NCBI GenBank assembly: GCA_958296385.1
Contig: OY282494.1
Span: 2,393,537 to 2,457,536 of the forward strand
DNA: 64,000 bases
Direction: 5' to 3'
DNA from: an uncultured Dehalococcoidia bacterium
Lineage (GTDB): Bacteria; Chloroflexota; Dehalococcoidia; Lucifugimonadales; UBA3495
Of this stretch, positions 54,337-63,452 are shown piece by piece (the stretch's first letter is position 1; each line of letters begins with the position of its first letter). The position numbers and the translations under genes were made by a program. The notes under the pieces were generated by a model. It was not told where the DNA came from, made no database searches, and was given only the letters and a program-made list of their open reading frames with translations.

Positions 54337-54843
54337 TTACTCGCCCAGGGCCAGCCGCCGGAAGTGTACGATGCGGACGTTTTCGCCGGTTTGCGCGGCG
54401 GTTTCGCGCACTAAATCGGCCAGCGTGCGGGAGCCGTCTTTGATGAAAGGCTGTTCCAGCAGGCACACTTGTGCCGCCGGGCGGTCGTCGTCAGCGGCCT
54501 GGTCATCCGCGCTGAGATAGACCGGGGACATGGCGGCCACCTGCATGGCGATGTCGTGGGCCAGGGCCCGGAACTCGTCGGTGCGGGCCACAAAGTCGGT
54601 TTCGCAGCCCAGCTGCACCAGGGCGCCCACGCGGCCGCCGGTGTGGATGTAGGATTCAACCAGCCCTTGCGAGGTTTCCCGGTCGGCGCGCTTGGCGGCC
54701 TGCTCAAATCCTTTCTGGCGCAGCGCGGCCATGGCCTGGCCCAAGTCGCCGTCGCTGGCTTCCAGGGCTTGCTTGCAATCGCTGATGCCGGCTCCGGTTT
54801 GCTCGCGCAGGTTTTTGATAAGTTCGACGGTTACGGCAGGCAA
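54337..54843 (-). CDS. tsf: Elongation factor Ts (short form)
   Basis: Nucleotide exchange factor for EF-Tu. LREQTGAGISDCKQALEASDGD is the N-terminal signature (core TGAGISDCKQAL), and GCETDFVART the exchange motif. 168 residues: the second core subdomain and coiled coil of the 283-residue E. coli protein are missing, as in Thermus and other short EF-Ts. Ends in IVHFRRLALGE. Not a truncation, as the stop and next gene are in order. Confidence 0.94.
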   Translation of the reverse strand: MPAVTVELIKNLREQTGAGISDCKQALEASDGDLGQAMAALRQKGFEQAAKRADRETSQGLVESYIHTGGRVGALVQLGCETDFVARTDEFRALAHDIAMQVAAMSPVYLSADDQAADDDRPAAQVCLLEQPFIKDGSRTLADLVRETAAQTGENVRIVHFRRLALGE

Positions 54844-54916
54844 GTTGGGAGCCTCCTGATTAGTGCGTAAGGTGTGGTAGGGCCCGGCGTCCGGTTCCCG
54901 CGTCGTGCTGCGACGG

Positions 54917-55822
54917 CTAGGAGGCCAGGGGCCGGGATGACATCATGTTTTCCAGGTCCTGGAGCGTCACCGTGGTGGAGAACCGGGCGGCGGCGGCTTC
55001 GTCGGTGTCCTCCGGGCCGGCGTCGGGCCCGGCGGCGGCTTCCGCGGCGGCCAGCAGCAGGGCCTCGCGCTGGGCCTGTCCTTCCTCGATGGCGGAGGCC
55101 ATGCGCCCGGTAATCAGGCGGATGGAACGCACCGCGTCGTCGTTGCCGGGGACGGCGTGGGTGACCTGGCCGGGGTCGCAGTCGGTGTCAACGATGGCAA
55201 AGATGGGGATGTTGAGGCGGCGGGCCTCGGCGATGCAGATGTCCTCTTTGCCGATGTCAATGACGAACAGGGCCGCCGGGAGCCGGTCCATCTCACGCAG
55301 GCCGGTGAAATACTTTTCCAGCTTGTCCAGCGTGTGGCTCAGGCGGACGGTTTCCTTTTTGGGCAGGCGGGCCAGGTAGCCGGTGTCCCGCTGCTCTTGC
55401 AGGCGTTTCATGTAGTCGATGCGCGCCTGGATGGTCTGGAAATTGGTGAGGGTGCCGCCCAGCCAGCGCTGGTTGACGTACCAATGCCCCACGCGGTCGG
55501 CCTCGGATGCGATGACGTCCTGGGCCTGCTTTTTGGTGCCGACGAACAGCACCTTGCCGCCGGATGCGGAGACTTCCACCATCGCGCGGTAGGCGTCGTT
55601 GATGAGGCCCATGGTCTGCTGGAGGTCGATGATGTGGATGCCGTTGCGCTGGGTAAAGATGTAGCGGCGCATCCGGGGGTTCCACCGCCGGGTCTGGTGT
55701 CCAAAGTGGACGCCGGCCTCCAGCAGGGATTTCATGGTGATGGGCTCTAGCTGAGGCTGAGGCTGGGGCTGAGGTTGAGGCTCTGCCGGTGCCGGTGCCG
55801 GACGTTCGGGGGCTTGTACCAT
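54917..55822 (-). CDS. rpsB: Ribosomal protein uS2 with Pro-Gln N-terminal extension
   Basis: Small-subunit protein. MKSLLEAGVHFGHQTRRWNP begins the normal uS2. VNQRWLGGTLTNFQTI and AALFVIDIGKEDICIAEARRL follow. Before the normal start the frame carries about 29 residues (MVQAPERPAPAPAEPQPQPQ...) made largely of Pro-Gln/Pro-Ala repeats. The ATG at 55822 follows AAAGGCGG, while ATG 55735 has no ribosome site, so the extension seems translated. C-terminal tail is rich in Ala and Glu. First gene of rpsB-tsf-pyrH-frr. Confidence 0.94.
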   Translation of the reverse strand: MVQAPERPAPAPAEPQPQPQPQPQLEPITMKSLLEAGVHFGHQTRRWNPRMRRYIFTQRNGIHIIDLQQTMGLINDAYRAMVEVSASGGKVLFVGTKKQAQDVIASEADRVGHWYVNQRWLGGTLTNFQTIQARIDYMKRLQEQRDTGYLARLPKKETVRLSHTLDKLEKYFTGLREMDRLPAALFVIDIGKEDICIAEARRLNIPIFAIVDTDCDPGQVTHAVPGNDDAVRSIRLITGRMASAIEEGQAQREALLLAAAEAAAGPDAGPEDTDEAAAARFSTTVTLQDLENMMSSRPLAS

Positions 55823-55923
55823 AAACTGTTCCGCCTTTGCTCCAGGTTGGTTGGCCGGTCGGGATTGAACAAACGCCGGTGCCGACGCCAAAACGAGAAT
55901 CATGCAATCAATTGTACGCCGGC

Positions 55924-55953
55924 AGTATAGCACAAGCCCAAAGCCAGCGGCAA
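55924..55953 (-). promoter_or_regulatory. Promoter of rpsB-tsf-pyrH-frr
   Basis: Minus strand TTGCCG (55948-55953), 18 bases, TATACT (55924-55929) with TGC before it (extended -10); start near 55917. Confidence 0.6.
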
Positions 55954-55990
55954 CGCTATCGGCGCGCGCCCGGAATGACGATTGGGGGGT

Positions 55991-56707
55991 TCAGCTGTCC
56001 TCTGATGTTATGCGGCCGTCGGCCATTTGGAGGCGGCGGTCGGCCATGTCGGCCAGCATCAGGTCGTGGGTGGCGGTTACTACGGTTACGCCCCGGCTGG
56101 CGCCGATTTCGCGCATTATGCCGCCGATGCTTTCGGCGGTTACGCTGTCCAGCTCTCCGGTGGGCTCGTCGGCGAACAGCACCGAGGGGCCGGCGACCAA
56201 TGCGCGGGCGATGGCGACGCGCTGCTGCTCGCCGCCGGACAGTTCGTAGGGGCGGTGGCCGGCCCTGCCTTGCAAGCCTACCAGTTCCAGGGCCTGGTTG
56301 GCCCGGCGGCGCCGGTCGCGCCAGGATACCCCGCCGATGTGCAGGGGCAGCTCTACGTTCTCGAAGGCCGACAGCAGCGGAATCAATCCAAAGGATTGGA
56401 ATATGAAGCCGATTTTCTCCCGCCGCAGTCCGACCAGCTCTTTCTCCGGCATCTGGGACAGTTCCCGTCCCTCGAACCAGACTTTGCCGGCGCTGGGGCG
56501 GTCCAGGCCGGCCAGCAGGTTGAGCAGGGTGGTTTTGCCGGAACCGGAGCGGCCGACCAGCGCGACGAATTCGCCCCGGCCAATCTGCACGGTTACGCCG
56601 TCCACGGCGCGCACGGCGCTGTCGCCCTGGCCGAAATCCCGCGCTACCGATTCGGTGGCCAGCGCCGCCGTGCCGTTGGCTGCCGGTGATGTTGTCTGAC
56701 TTGCCAT
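55991..56707 (-). CDS. ABC transporter ATP-binding protein (LolD/MacB type)
   Basis: About 238 residues. Walker A ALVGRSGSGKTTLLNLLAG, Q-loop FIFQSFGLIPLLSAFENVEL, signature LSGGEQQRVAIARAL, Walker B VLFADEPTGELDS, switch His in VVTATHDLML. This pattern belongs to LolD/FtsE/MacB ATPases that work with FtsX-type permeases. Start may be ATG 56707 or 56731. It follows another ATPase gene by 13 bases; the large permease is two genes upstream in the same run. Confidence 0.92.
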   Translation of the reverse strand: MASQTTSPAANGTAALATESVARDFGQGDSAVRAVDGVTVQIGRGEFVALVGRSGSGKTTLLNLLAGLDRPSAGKVWFEGRELSQMPEKELVGLRREKIGFIFQSFGLIPLLSAFENVELPLHIGGVSWRDRRRRANQALELVGLQGRAGHRPYELSGGEQQRVAIARALVAGPSVLFADEPTGELDSVTAESIGGIMREIGASRGVTVVTATHDLMLADMADRRLQMADGRITSEDS

Positions 56708-56720
56708 CGTGCTGCCGCCG

Positions 56721-57932
56721 TTATCCGGCATCGCCGGCATCCCCGTCGCTGCGGTTGCGGCTGCGGTGCGGCGCGGTGGCCGGGCGCAGGGTGATGCCGC
56801 CGCCGTCCTCGGCAATGCCGGCGCTGGCCAGTCCGTCCATTGAGAGCTGCTCCACGAATTCCCGGGGCAGCTGCAAGCGGCCGGCCCGGTCAACGACCAG
56901 GTACTCCCGCTCCTGGCCGGAATCGCCCCGGTAGGATGAGGTGAGATAGGACTCGGAACCGATGCGGCCATCGCGGATGCGCACCACCCGGTCAACCCAG
57001 TTGGCGATGCCGGCGTAGTGGGTGACGATGATTACGGTGACGCCGAAACGCCGGTTGATGCGTTGCAGCATCCGGAACACGTCCTCGGCCATGTTGGTGT
57101 CCAGTTCGCCGGTGGGTTCGTCGGCCAGCAGCAGGGGCGGGTTGTTGGCCAGGGCTACCGCAATGGCCACGCGCTGCTGCTCGCCGCCGGACAGTTCCGA
57201 CGGATAGCGGCGGGCCTTGTCGGACATTTGCAGGGCGGCCAGCAGTTCGGCGGCCCGTTCCCGGCGCGGCTGCTTGCCGGCGCCGGCGATAGCCTGGGGC
57301 AGCTCAATGTTGTCGCGCACGTTCAGATACGGCACCAGATTGCGGCCCGTGGCCTGCCAGACGAACCCGACTTCGCGACGGCGGTAGGCAACCAACTCGC
57401 GGTCGCTGATGTCCAGCAAGTCGCGCGCGCCGACGCGGATGCGGCCGGCCGACGGGCGTTCCAGTCCGGCCAGAATGTTCAGCAGGGTGGTCTTGCCGGA
57501 GCCGCTGGCGCCGACGATGCCGATTAGCTCGCCGGGGGCAACCTCCAGGTCAACGCCGCGCAGGGCGACAACCTCCAGGTCGGCCGGCTTGTAAATCTTG
57601 AAAAGGTCGTTGGCCTCTACGTAAGCCGTCGTTGCGTCGTCCGGTTCGGGTTGCCGGCCGTCGGACATTGCCAGGGCGAGGGCCGCCGATTCGTCGGCCC
57701 CGGGCCGGCCATTGGCCGGCGGCCGGGGTTCGCCGATGCTGGCGCCGGCGGCAACGGCTGCCGTAGCGACGGCAGCGCCGCTGGGAACGGCGTTCGCCGG
57801 CATCGGCGCCGGTTCGTCGGCCGCCGGCGGTTCAGGACTGGACGGGGCGGCCCCGTTATCCCGTCGCTCCGGCGGCATAAACTGCCGGACGTAGTCGTCG
57901 TTGTTTGACCGATTGCGATTTTCTGTTGTCAT
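56721..57932 (-). CDS. ABC ATP-binding protein with disordered N-terminus and AbrB-like tail
   Basis: 403 residues. Residues 1-105 are low-complexity Ala/Pro/Asp. The ATPase (about 105-325) has GIVGASGSGKTTLLNILAGL, LSGGEQQRVAIAVAL, LLADEPTGELDTNM and VTHYAGIANWVD. Residues about 345-390 read REYLVVDRAGRLQLPREFVE, then LSMDGLASAGIAEDGGGITL, which looks like an AbrB/SpoVT swapped-hairpin module. Such a DNA-binding-type domain on an ABC ATPase is unusual. It lies with a second, simple ATPase and an FtsX permease. Direct repeats and TATAAT lie upstream. Confidence 0.88.
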   Translation of the reverse strand: MTTENRNRSNNDDYVRQFMPPERRDNGAAPSSPEPPAADEPAPMPANAVPSGAAVATAAVAAGASIGEPRPPANGRPGADESAALALAMSDGRQPEPDDATTAYVEANDLFKIYKPADLEVVALRGVDLEVAPGELIGIVGASGSGKTTLLNILAGLERPSAGRIRVGARDLLDISDRELVAYRRREVGFVWQATGRNLVPYLNVRDNIELPQAIAGAGKQPRRERAAELLAALQMSDKARRYPSELSGGEQQRVAIAVALANNPPLLLADEPTGELDTNMAEDVFRMLQRINRRFGVTVIIVTHYAGIANWVDRVVRIRDGRIGSESYLTSSYRGDSGQEREYLVVDRAGRLQLPREFVEQLSMDGLASAGIAEDGGGITLRPATAPHRSRNRSDGDAGDAG

Positions 57933-58012
57933 CGACCCACTTCAATTGATAGTCAATTCATAAACGCCCCGGCCGCTGCGGACAAGGGCTGGCTGTGACA
58001 CAAACTGCGGAC

Positions 58013-58060
58013 ATTATAACCGATAACCGACAGCCGCCAACATAACCGATAACCGCCAAC
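58013..58060 (-). promoter_or_regulatory. Promoter with direct repeats before the ABC ATPase pair
   Basis: Minus strand TTGGCG (58035-58040), 16 bases, TATAAT (58013-58018). The plus strand shows a direct repeat ATAACCGATAACCG at 58016-58029 and 58042-58055, each followed by CCGCCAAC after 0 to 4 bases. It may be an operator. Confidence 0.5.
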
Positions 58061-58087
58061 GGCAATCCGGCCTGGGGTACCCGATTG

Positions 58088-60001
58088 TCATTCCGGCGCG
58101 TCAAAAGGAAATTCCACCTCCCAGGCCAGCCCCTGGCCGGGGGCGTATTGGCCGGTTCTGATGCGGGCAATGTCATACTCCGGGAGCGGCGCCACTATGA
58201 GGCACCTCCCGTCAACGGTGATGCCGCCGTGATTAAAGTCCAGGTTGTCATAGCCGTACTGCTGGCGATGGTTGGGGAGAGCGGCGATGTCGTCGGGTAT
58301 CAGGTGCAGAAAGAACACGCCCTCCATGTCGGCGGGGGCGCACGGTTCTTTGGCGTACAGCAGCGTGTTCTTGCTGAGATGCAGGTCAAAGTGAGAGCGG
58401 ACGGCCGGTTCTGCGGATACGGGCAGCGCGTGGGCGGGCTGAAACGAGTCGGCGAAGTTATCAATCAGGGCGACATGATAATGTCCATCAGTAATGACGT
58501 GCTCAACCGGAACCGGCGTTCCATCCAGTTGCAATTCCTTCCCTATTGAGTTCCAGCCATGAACCACGAAAATGCTATTTGGGATATTGGGGAGAGCGGC
58601 GAGCAGACTGACTAGCTCCGGAGAACACTGACTGAAGTAGGTCGGACATGATGCCGCTCCATAGTAGTAGTTGCCCGGTCTTTCATCTTGATAGAACTGT
58701 ATTGGAAGGACGGCGTGCTGCATTACGTACACCAGGTCTCCTGCTGCCGCCTGTTCATCCAGAAAGGCGAGAACGGATTTGATGTTTTGCTGGGTGCTGT
58801 ACGGACTGTTCTGCCGCAGGTCGCTCACGCCGGCAAAGGCGATTGCGCCGGCGGCGAGGACGGCCAGCGCCGGAATCAGCCATGCCCGGCGCAGGCGCAC
58901 GGCCAGACGGTCAACCAGCAAGTGGATGGCAACGCCGGCGGTCAGGAAAACTATCGGCCCAAGATAGATGCCGTTGCGCGCTTTGCCAACCGGATATACT
59001 CCCAGCACGGCGGCGGCGATGGCAATTGTGATGCAAAGTAAAAATAAAACTGCGATGGCCCGGTCTTGAATCGTTATCTGAATCTTGCGGAGAGATACTG
59101 CTACCAGTAGAATTGCGAATGTGGCAAGCGTTGCTATCGCAATGGTCTCCGACAAATGATGCGTCAATAAACTCCAAATCCGGCCAATCGCAAACTCAAA
59201 AATTGAGAATATATGGAAGTTTCCCTGATAGTAATATGGTGATAAATAGCCATCCCGGCCCCAGCTATAATTTCCCCAATGGTAGGGCAAAGTTAGCGCG
59301 GCGGTTGCGACGCACCCCGCCAGAAAGCCGGCCGCCGGCCAGACCAGGGGGATGCGCTGCCGGAGCCGGTTACGAATCCGACTCAAGTGCGAATCCGGTT
59401 GCGGCCCGGCCAAAGTTGCGGGGGATAGCAGGATGGCGGCGCCCATTGCGGCGACGCCGAACATGACAAGATTGTACTGGAGCAGTGGTGCGATGAACAG
59501 CGCGGCGCAAAGCGGGGCTTTTCGTCCATCCCGCAGATACCAGAGCAAGGCGGCGATTATCAGCACGGCCAGCAGTGCGTCAACGGAGTATTCCCGCGCA
59601 TCCTGGGCGTGTTCGATGGCGGCAATGGAAAGCGTGGCCAGCAGGGCCGCCAGCAACGCCGCCCACCGGCTCACGCCGAGGCGCGGCAGCACAAAGAGCA
59701 GCACGGCAACGGTCAAGACGCTGGCCGCCGCCGGCAGGAGGCGGATGCTGAAAGCGGATGCCGCCACTTTCTGCACCGCCCACAGCGCGACGGGATAGAT
59801 TATGGGCGCGGAGTTAAAGTGACGAGTATTGGGGAGTACCTCCCGGAGGGCGCCCGCCGAATTGTTGGCGGCAACCGCTTCGTCATACTCCACGGAATCC
59901 GCCGACAGGTTATAAAAACGCAGCGCCGCCGCCACAATCAGCAGGCACACAAATGCGACCAGGGCCAGCCGTTCCGGGGTAATGCGGGTTGGGATGCTCA
60001 T
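58088..60001 (-). CDS. GT-C glycosyltransferase (ArnT/GT39-like)
   Basis: 637 residues. N-terminal half has about 10-12 membrane segments; the first outer loop contains SADSVEYDEAVAANNS with the Asp-Glu pair expected of GT39/GT83 polyprenyl-phosphate-sugar transferases. HAQDAREYSVDALLAVL is a second conserved loop. Residues 400-637 are a soluble outer domain with Cys residues (GAASCPTYFSQCSPE). It would glycosylate proteins or lipids outside the membrane. Lies between the permease and the ATPase genes, all on the minus strand. Confidence 0.8.
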   Translation of the reverse strand: MSIPTRITPERLALVAFVCLLIVAAALRFYNLSADSVEYDEAVAANNSAGALREVLPNTRHFNSAPIIYPVALWAVQKVAASAFSIRLLPAAASVLTVAVLLFVLPRLGVSRWAALLAALLATLSIAAIEHAQDAREYSVDALLAVLIIAALLWYLRDGRKAPLCAALFIAPLLQYNLVMFGVAAMGAAILLSPATLAGPQPDSHLSRIRNRLRQRIPLVWPAAGFLAGCVATAALTLPYHWGNYSWGRDGYLSPYYYQGNFHIFSIFEFAIGRIWSLLTHHLSETIAIATLATFAILLVAVSLRKIQITIQDRAIAVLFLLCITIAIAAAVLGVYPVGKARNGIYLGPIVFLTAGVAIHLLVDRLAVRLRRAWLIPALAVLAAGAIAFAGVSDLRQNSPYSTQQNIKSVLAFLDEQAAAGDLVYVMQHAVLPIQFYQDERPGNYYYGAASCPTYFSQCSPELVSLLAALPNIPNSIFVVHGWNSIGKELQLDGTPVPVEHVITDGHYHVALIDNFADSFQPAHALPVSAEPAVRSHFDLHLSKNTLLYAKEPCAPADMEGVFFLHLIPDDIAALPNHRQQYGYDNLDFNHGGITVDGRCLIVAPLPEYDIARIRTGQYAPGQGLAWEVEFPFDAPE

Positions 60002-60038
60002 GCGCGTGCTATGCCGGGGGATGGCGGGGTGGGGGGTT

Positions 60039-63000
60039 TTACCCGCCTTCTCCGGCGCGCAGTACTCTTTGGACTTCCAGGCGGCTGGTTACTATGGCCA
60101 GCCAGATTACGGTTACGATGCTTACGATTCCCAGCACGGCGTAGGCCAGGGCCAGCATTCGCCAGTCGGTTTGGAAGGTTAGCGGGGGGGTGGCGCGGAC
60201 GCCGCCTTCGGCTACTTCCAGCACGGGCAGCAGGGCGGCGCCGATTTGCGCGCCGGCCCACGTGCCGACGGCTACGCCGGCGATGACTACGATGGCCAGG
60301 TTGAACCAGACGACACCGTGCAGCTGTCCCCGGCTGCTGCCCAATGTCCGCAGCAAGGCGAACTCGGTTTGCCGCTCGCGGGTGTCCAGCCAGCAGAACA
60401 GTGCGATGCCGGATGCGCTGGCCAGGGCCAGGGCCAGGAACATTATCACCAGCAGGCCGCCCCAACCGGCGTTGGCCAGCGGCTGCGTTCCGCGAATCAT
60501 GGCCTCCTGCTCGGCGATTAGTGTCTGGCCGGCGTTCAGTCCGAGGCTTTCCAGCGTGGTTTCGGCGGCGGCGGCTTGGGCCAGGGCTGATGGCAAATCG
60601 CCGGGCGGGATGTCCCGGGCCAGCCAGACTTCGCCGGCGCCGCTGAAAACGCGGCGGCCGTGACGGTTGGAGTAGTCGATGAACTCGCGGAGGTTGGCGA
60701 TTACGAAAGGCTGCTCGCGGGGATTTACCGTCGGGAAAAACTCGGTTACGCCCATCACCTTGATGGGCAGCGCAAAGGTGGACATTCCTAATGTGACGGT
60801 GTCGCCGACGCTGGCGCCGGTGGCGTCCAGGATGCCCGGACTGACTACGGCCGGCAGCGGCGGGGCCGGGCCGCCCGGACGCAGGCCCGGCGCGCCCACG
60901 CCGCCCGGCGACCAGCTGAACACCGTCGAACCGCTGCTGCCCGGCCGGTGTACGCTCCGGCTGGTTTCCAGCGAGTACAGGCCGGGGCGGACGTAATCCT
61001 CGATGACGCTCCAGCCCTCGGCAGAGTTGAGGCCGTCAACGGTTACCGGGCCTTGGGGCGTTTGGGCGGTCAAGCCCTCGAGGAACAGCACGCCGGGGCG
61101 GTCGGTGGCGGTGCGCCCGATGATTTGCAGATTAATCAGCGTGTACGGCGGCTGGTCCAGCCGGGGCAGGGTTTCGTCGTCGCTGCGCCGCCCGCCGCGC
61201 CCGGCGCGAAATGCCAGATTGCCGTTCAGCTCAACCCAATCGTAGCTGCTGATGTCGCCCAGCGGGATGTCGTAATGGCGTCCGGCGCTGTCGCGGACGC
61301 GGGCCAGTACGCCGATGAGCCGGTTTTGCAGGCCGCCGGCTTGCGCCCACAGCGTCAAGTCGGTAGTTCCCTCCGGCAGGGGGAGGCCAACGGGCGCCTG
61401 CGGGTTGGGGGCCAGCATTCCCATCAGTTCGGGCAGGGTGCTGCCATCGCCAAAGTCATCCCGCCACCAGGCTACGTCGGTTAGACGCTCCGGCTCTACG
61501 GCCAGCACCGATACGCGCTGGGAGCCGAAAGCATCGGTGAGCAGGCTGCCCTCGGTGCGCATTACCTCCGCCGACATTGGGATGGCGTCCGATACGCCGG
61601 CAACGACCTGCGAACTGCGGGCGCCGTCGTGCAGGATGCGGACGTCGGCGCCGACGTCGTAGCGCACGCGGTCATCCTGGCTGCGGGACAGGGTGGCAGA
61701 GAACGCGCTGCCGACCACTCCCAGGGCGGTGGCCAGCATCAGCAGGGCAACCAGGCTGCCGGGGGCGATGGGGTCGCGGGCTACCCGGCGCAGTCCTTGC
61801 ACCAGCCAGCCCGGGCCAACGGCGCCGACGACCCGCGAGGCCAGCCCCGCCGCCAGCGGGAACAGCCGCATCACCAGCAGTCCCAGGGCAATCAGGCCCA
61901 GCGCCGGCCCCAGCAGCAGCGCGAAATCTACTTCCAGCTCGCGCCCGCCCAGGCTGCGGGTTAGCACCGTGCCCCGGTTGGAGATTTGCCACCACAGGAA
62001 AGCAATCACCACCAGCGCCAGCAGGTCGAGATAGTAGCGGTGGATGAACGGCGTGCGCGCGGGGCGTGCGCCGGCCTGCCGGAACTCGACGATGCCCTTG
62101 CCGGCCGCCGCCAGCGTGGCCAGCGACAGCACGACGACGGCCAGCAGCGCGCCGGCGGCGCCCATGCCAAAGGCTTGCCACGACAGCGACACCGGGGCGC
62201 CGGCCCAGGCGGCGTCAAAGACCAGCCCGCCCAGCGCGCGGGCCAGCAGGGGGGCCAGCAGCGTGCCGGCAATCAGGGCCGGGCCGGCCAGCAGCAATCC
62301 TTCGACTAGCGTCAGGATGCCGATTTGCCACGTGGTAGCGCCCCGGCTTTTCAGCATTGCAATCTCGGCGGAGCGGGCGCGGATTACCATTCCGGCCGTT
62401 AGAGTGAGGTAGTAGGCGAGGATGCCGGCCACGAGGAACACCATCAGGAACAGCGGAATACGCGCCAGCAGCAGCTGCTCCTCGTAGGTGTCCAGGATGC
62501 GGGCCAGGCCGGTGGAGGTGCTGCCGTTGGGCAGGTTGTTGGCGACTTCCCGGCGGGCCTGCCGCAGGGCTTGTTGCAGGTCGTCAACCCGCCGGGCGCG
62601 CACGCCCAGCCGGTCAACTTGCAGGAACCACGCCGAGCTGGTGTACAGCCCCGGGTAGCGCCGCCCCACCTGCTGCCGGATGGCCTCCTCGGAGGCGAAC
62701 AGCGGCACCAGCGTCCAGTTGTCGTCGTGGTAGGTGAGGAGCTTAGCGCGCCGGAACCAGTACTCATCGGCGGGGTTCACCGGCTCAATTACGCCCACCA
62801 CCGCCACGTCGGTAGCCGCCTGGCCATCGCCGCCGGTGGCCGGGATAATCTGAAAGCGCTCGCCTAATTCCAGACCCAGAAACTCCAGCCCCGGCGCGTC
62901 CACGGCGACCTCGATGACCACGCCGTCCGTAGCGCCGGTACTGTCATCGTAGCCGGGGTCGTCGGGAACCGATGGCCAGCGGCCGGCGAGCAGGCGGCCT

Positions 63001-63443
63001 TTGTCGTCCTGTAATCCCGATAGATGCTGGAGGCGGCCCCGGGGCCGGCGGTCGTTGGGCAAGTCCAGGTTGGGCCGGCCGGAGAAGTAGAACGTGGCCG
63101 TTTCAACCTGCATTGACGCTGCGCTGATGGCCTCGGACAGCGGCGGCAGCACCCGCTCGGCGACAAACCGCTGGCTGGTCTGATAGCGGTCGCTGGACGC
63201 CGTGGCAATGCGGGGGTCGTCCAAATCGTTGAACACCCGCACCCAAACGTTGACGTCGCTGGAATCGGCCTCGGACAAGGCCCGGCGCAGCGCAGTCTCC
63301 GCCAGCAAGTCGTTAAACACCGCCGCGCTGGACAGCAGCACCACCGCCAGCGTAACCCCCAGCAGCACCGTAAGCTCAATGCGAAACGACGACATCAGCC
63401 GCCGCCGCGCCAGCACGTAGCCAAGATTGAGGATGGCAGTCAT
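60039..63443 (-). CDS. Large FtsX/MacB-type ABC permease
   Basis: 1134 residues. One N-terminal helix (SSFRIELTVLLGVTLAVVLL), an outer domain of about 300 residues, three to four central helices (around 330-480), a further helix pair (around 500-570), a second large outer domain, and a C-terminal FtsX unit (MFLALALASASGIALFCWLD, then LLRTLGSSRGQLHGVV). The duplicated permease design equals a fused pair of FtsX subunits, as in LolCE-like or lipoprotein-export systems. The two ATPase genes downstream are probable partners. Starts 10 bases after the gatA stop. Confidence 0.9.
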   Translation of the reverse strand: MTAILNLGYVLARRRLMSSFRIELTVLLGVTLAVVLLSSAAVFNDLLAETALRRALSEADSSDVNVWVRVFNDLDDPRIATASSDRYQTSQRFVAERVLPPLSEAISAASMQVETATFYFSGRPNLDLPNDRRPRGRLQHLSGLQDDKGRLLAGRWPSVPDDPGYDDSTGATDGVVIEVAVDAPGLEFLGLELGERFQIIPATGGDGQAATDVAVVGVIEPVNPADEYWFRRAKLLTYHDDNWTLVPLFASEEAIRQQVGRRYPGLYTSSAWFLQVDRLGVRARRVDDLQQALRQARREVANNLPNGSTSTGLARILDTYEEQLLLARIPLFLMVFLVAGILAYYLTLTAGMVIRARSAEIAMLKSRGATTWQIGILTLVEGLLLAGPALIAGTLLAPLLARALGGLVFDAAWAGAPVSLSWQAFGMGAAGALLAVVVLSLATLAAAGKGIVEFRQAGARPARTPFIHRYYLDLLALVVIAFLWWQISNRGTVLTRSLGGRELEVDFALLLGPALGLIALGLLVMRLFPLAAGLASRVVGAVGPGWLVQGLRRVARDPIAPGSLVALLMLATALGVVGSAFSATLSRSQDDRVRYDVGADVRILHDGARSSQVVAGVSDAIPMSAEVMRTEGSLLTDAFGSQRVSVLAVEPERLTDVAWWRDDFGDGSTLPELMGMLAPNPQAPVGLPLPEGTTDLTLWAQAGGLQNRLIGVLARVRDSAGRHYDIPLGDISSYDWVELNGNLAFRAGRGGRRSDDETLPRLDQPPYTLINLQIIGRTATDRPGVLFLEGLTAQTPQGPVTVDGLNSAEGWSVIEDYVRPGLYSLETSRSVHRPGSSGSTVFSWSPGGVGAPGLRPGGPAPPLPAVVSPGILDATGASVGDTVTLGMSTFALPIKVMGVTEFFPTVNPREQPFVIANLREFIDYSNRHGRRVFSGAGEVWLARDIPPGDLPSALAQAAAAETTLESLGLNAGQTLIAEQEAMIRGTQPLANAGWGGLLVIMFLALALASASGIALFCWLDTRERQTEFALLRTLGSSRGQLHGVVWFNLAIVVIAGVAVGTWAGAQIGAALLPVLEVAEGGVRATPPLTFQTDWRMLALAYAVLGIVSIVTVIWLAIVTSRLEVQRVLRAGEGG

Positions 63444-63452
63444 CGTCGCAAT

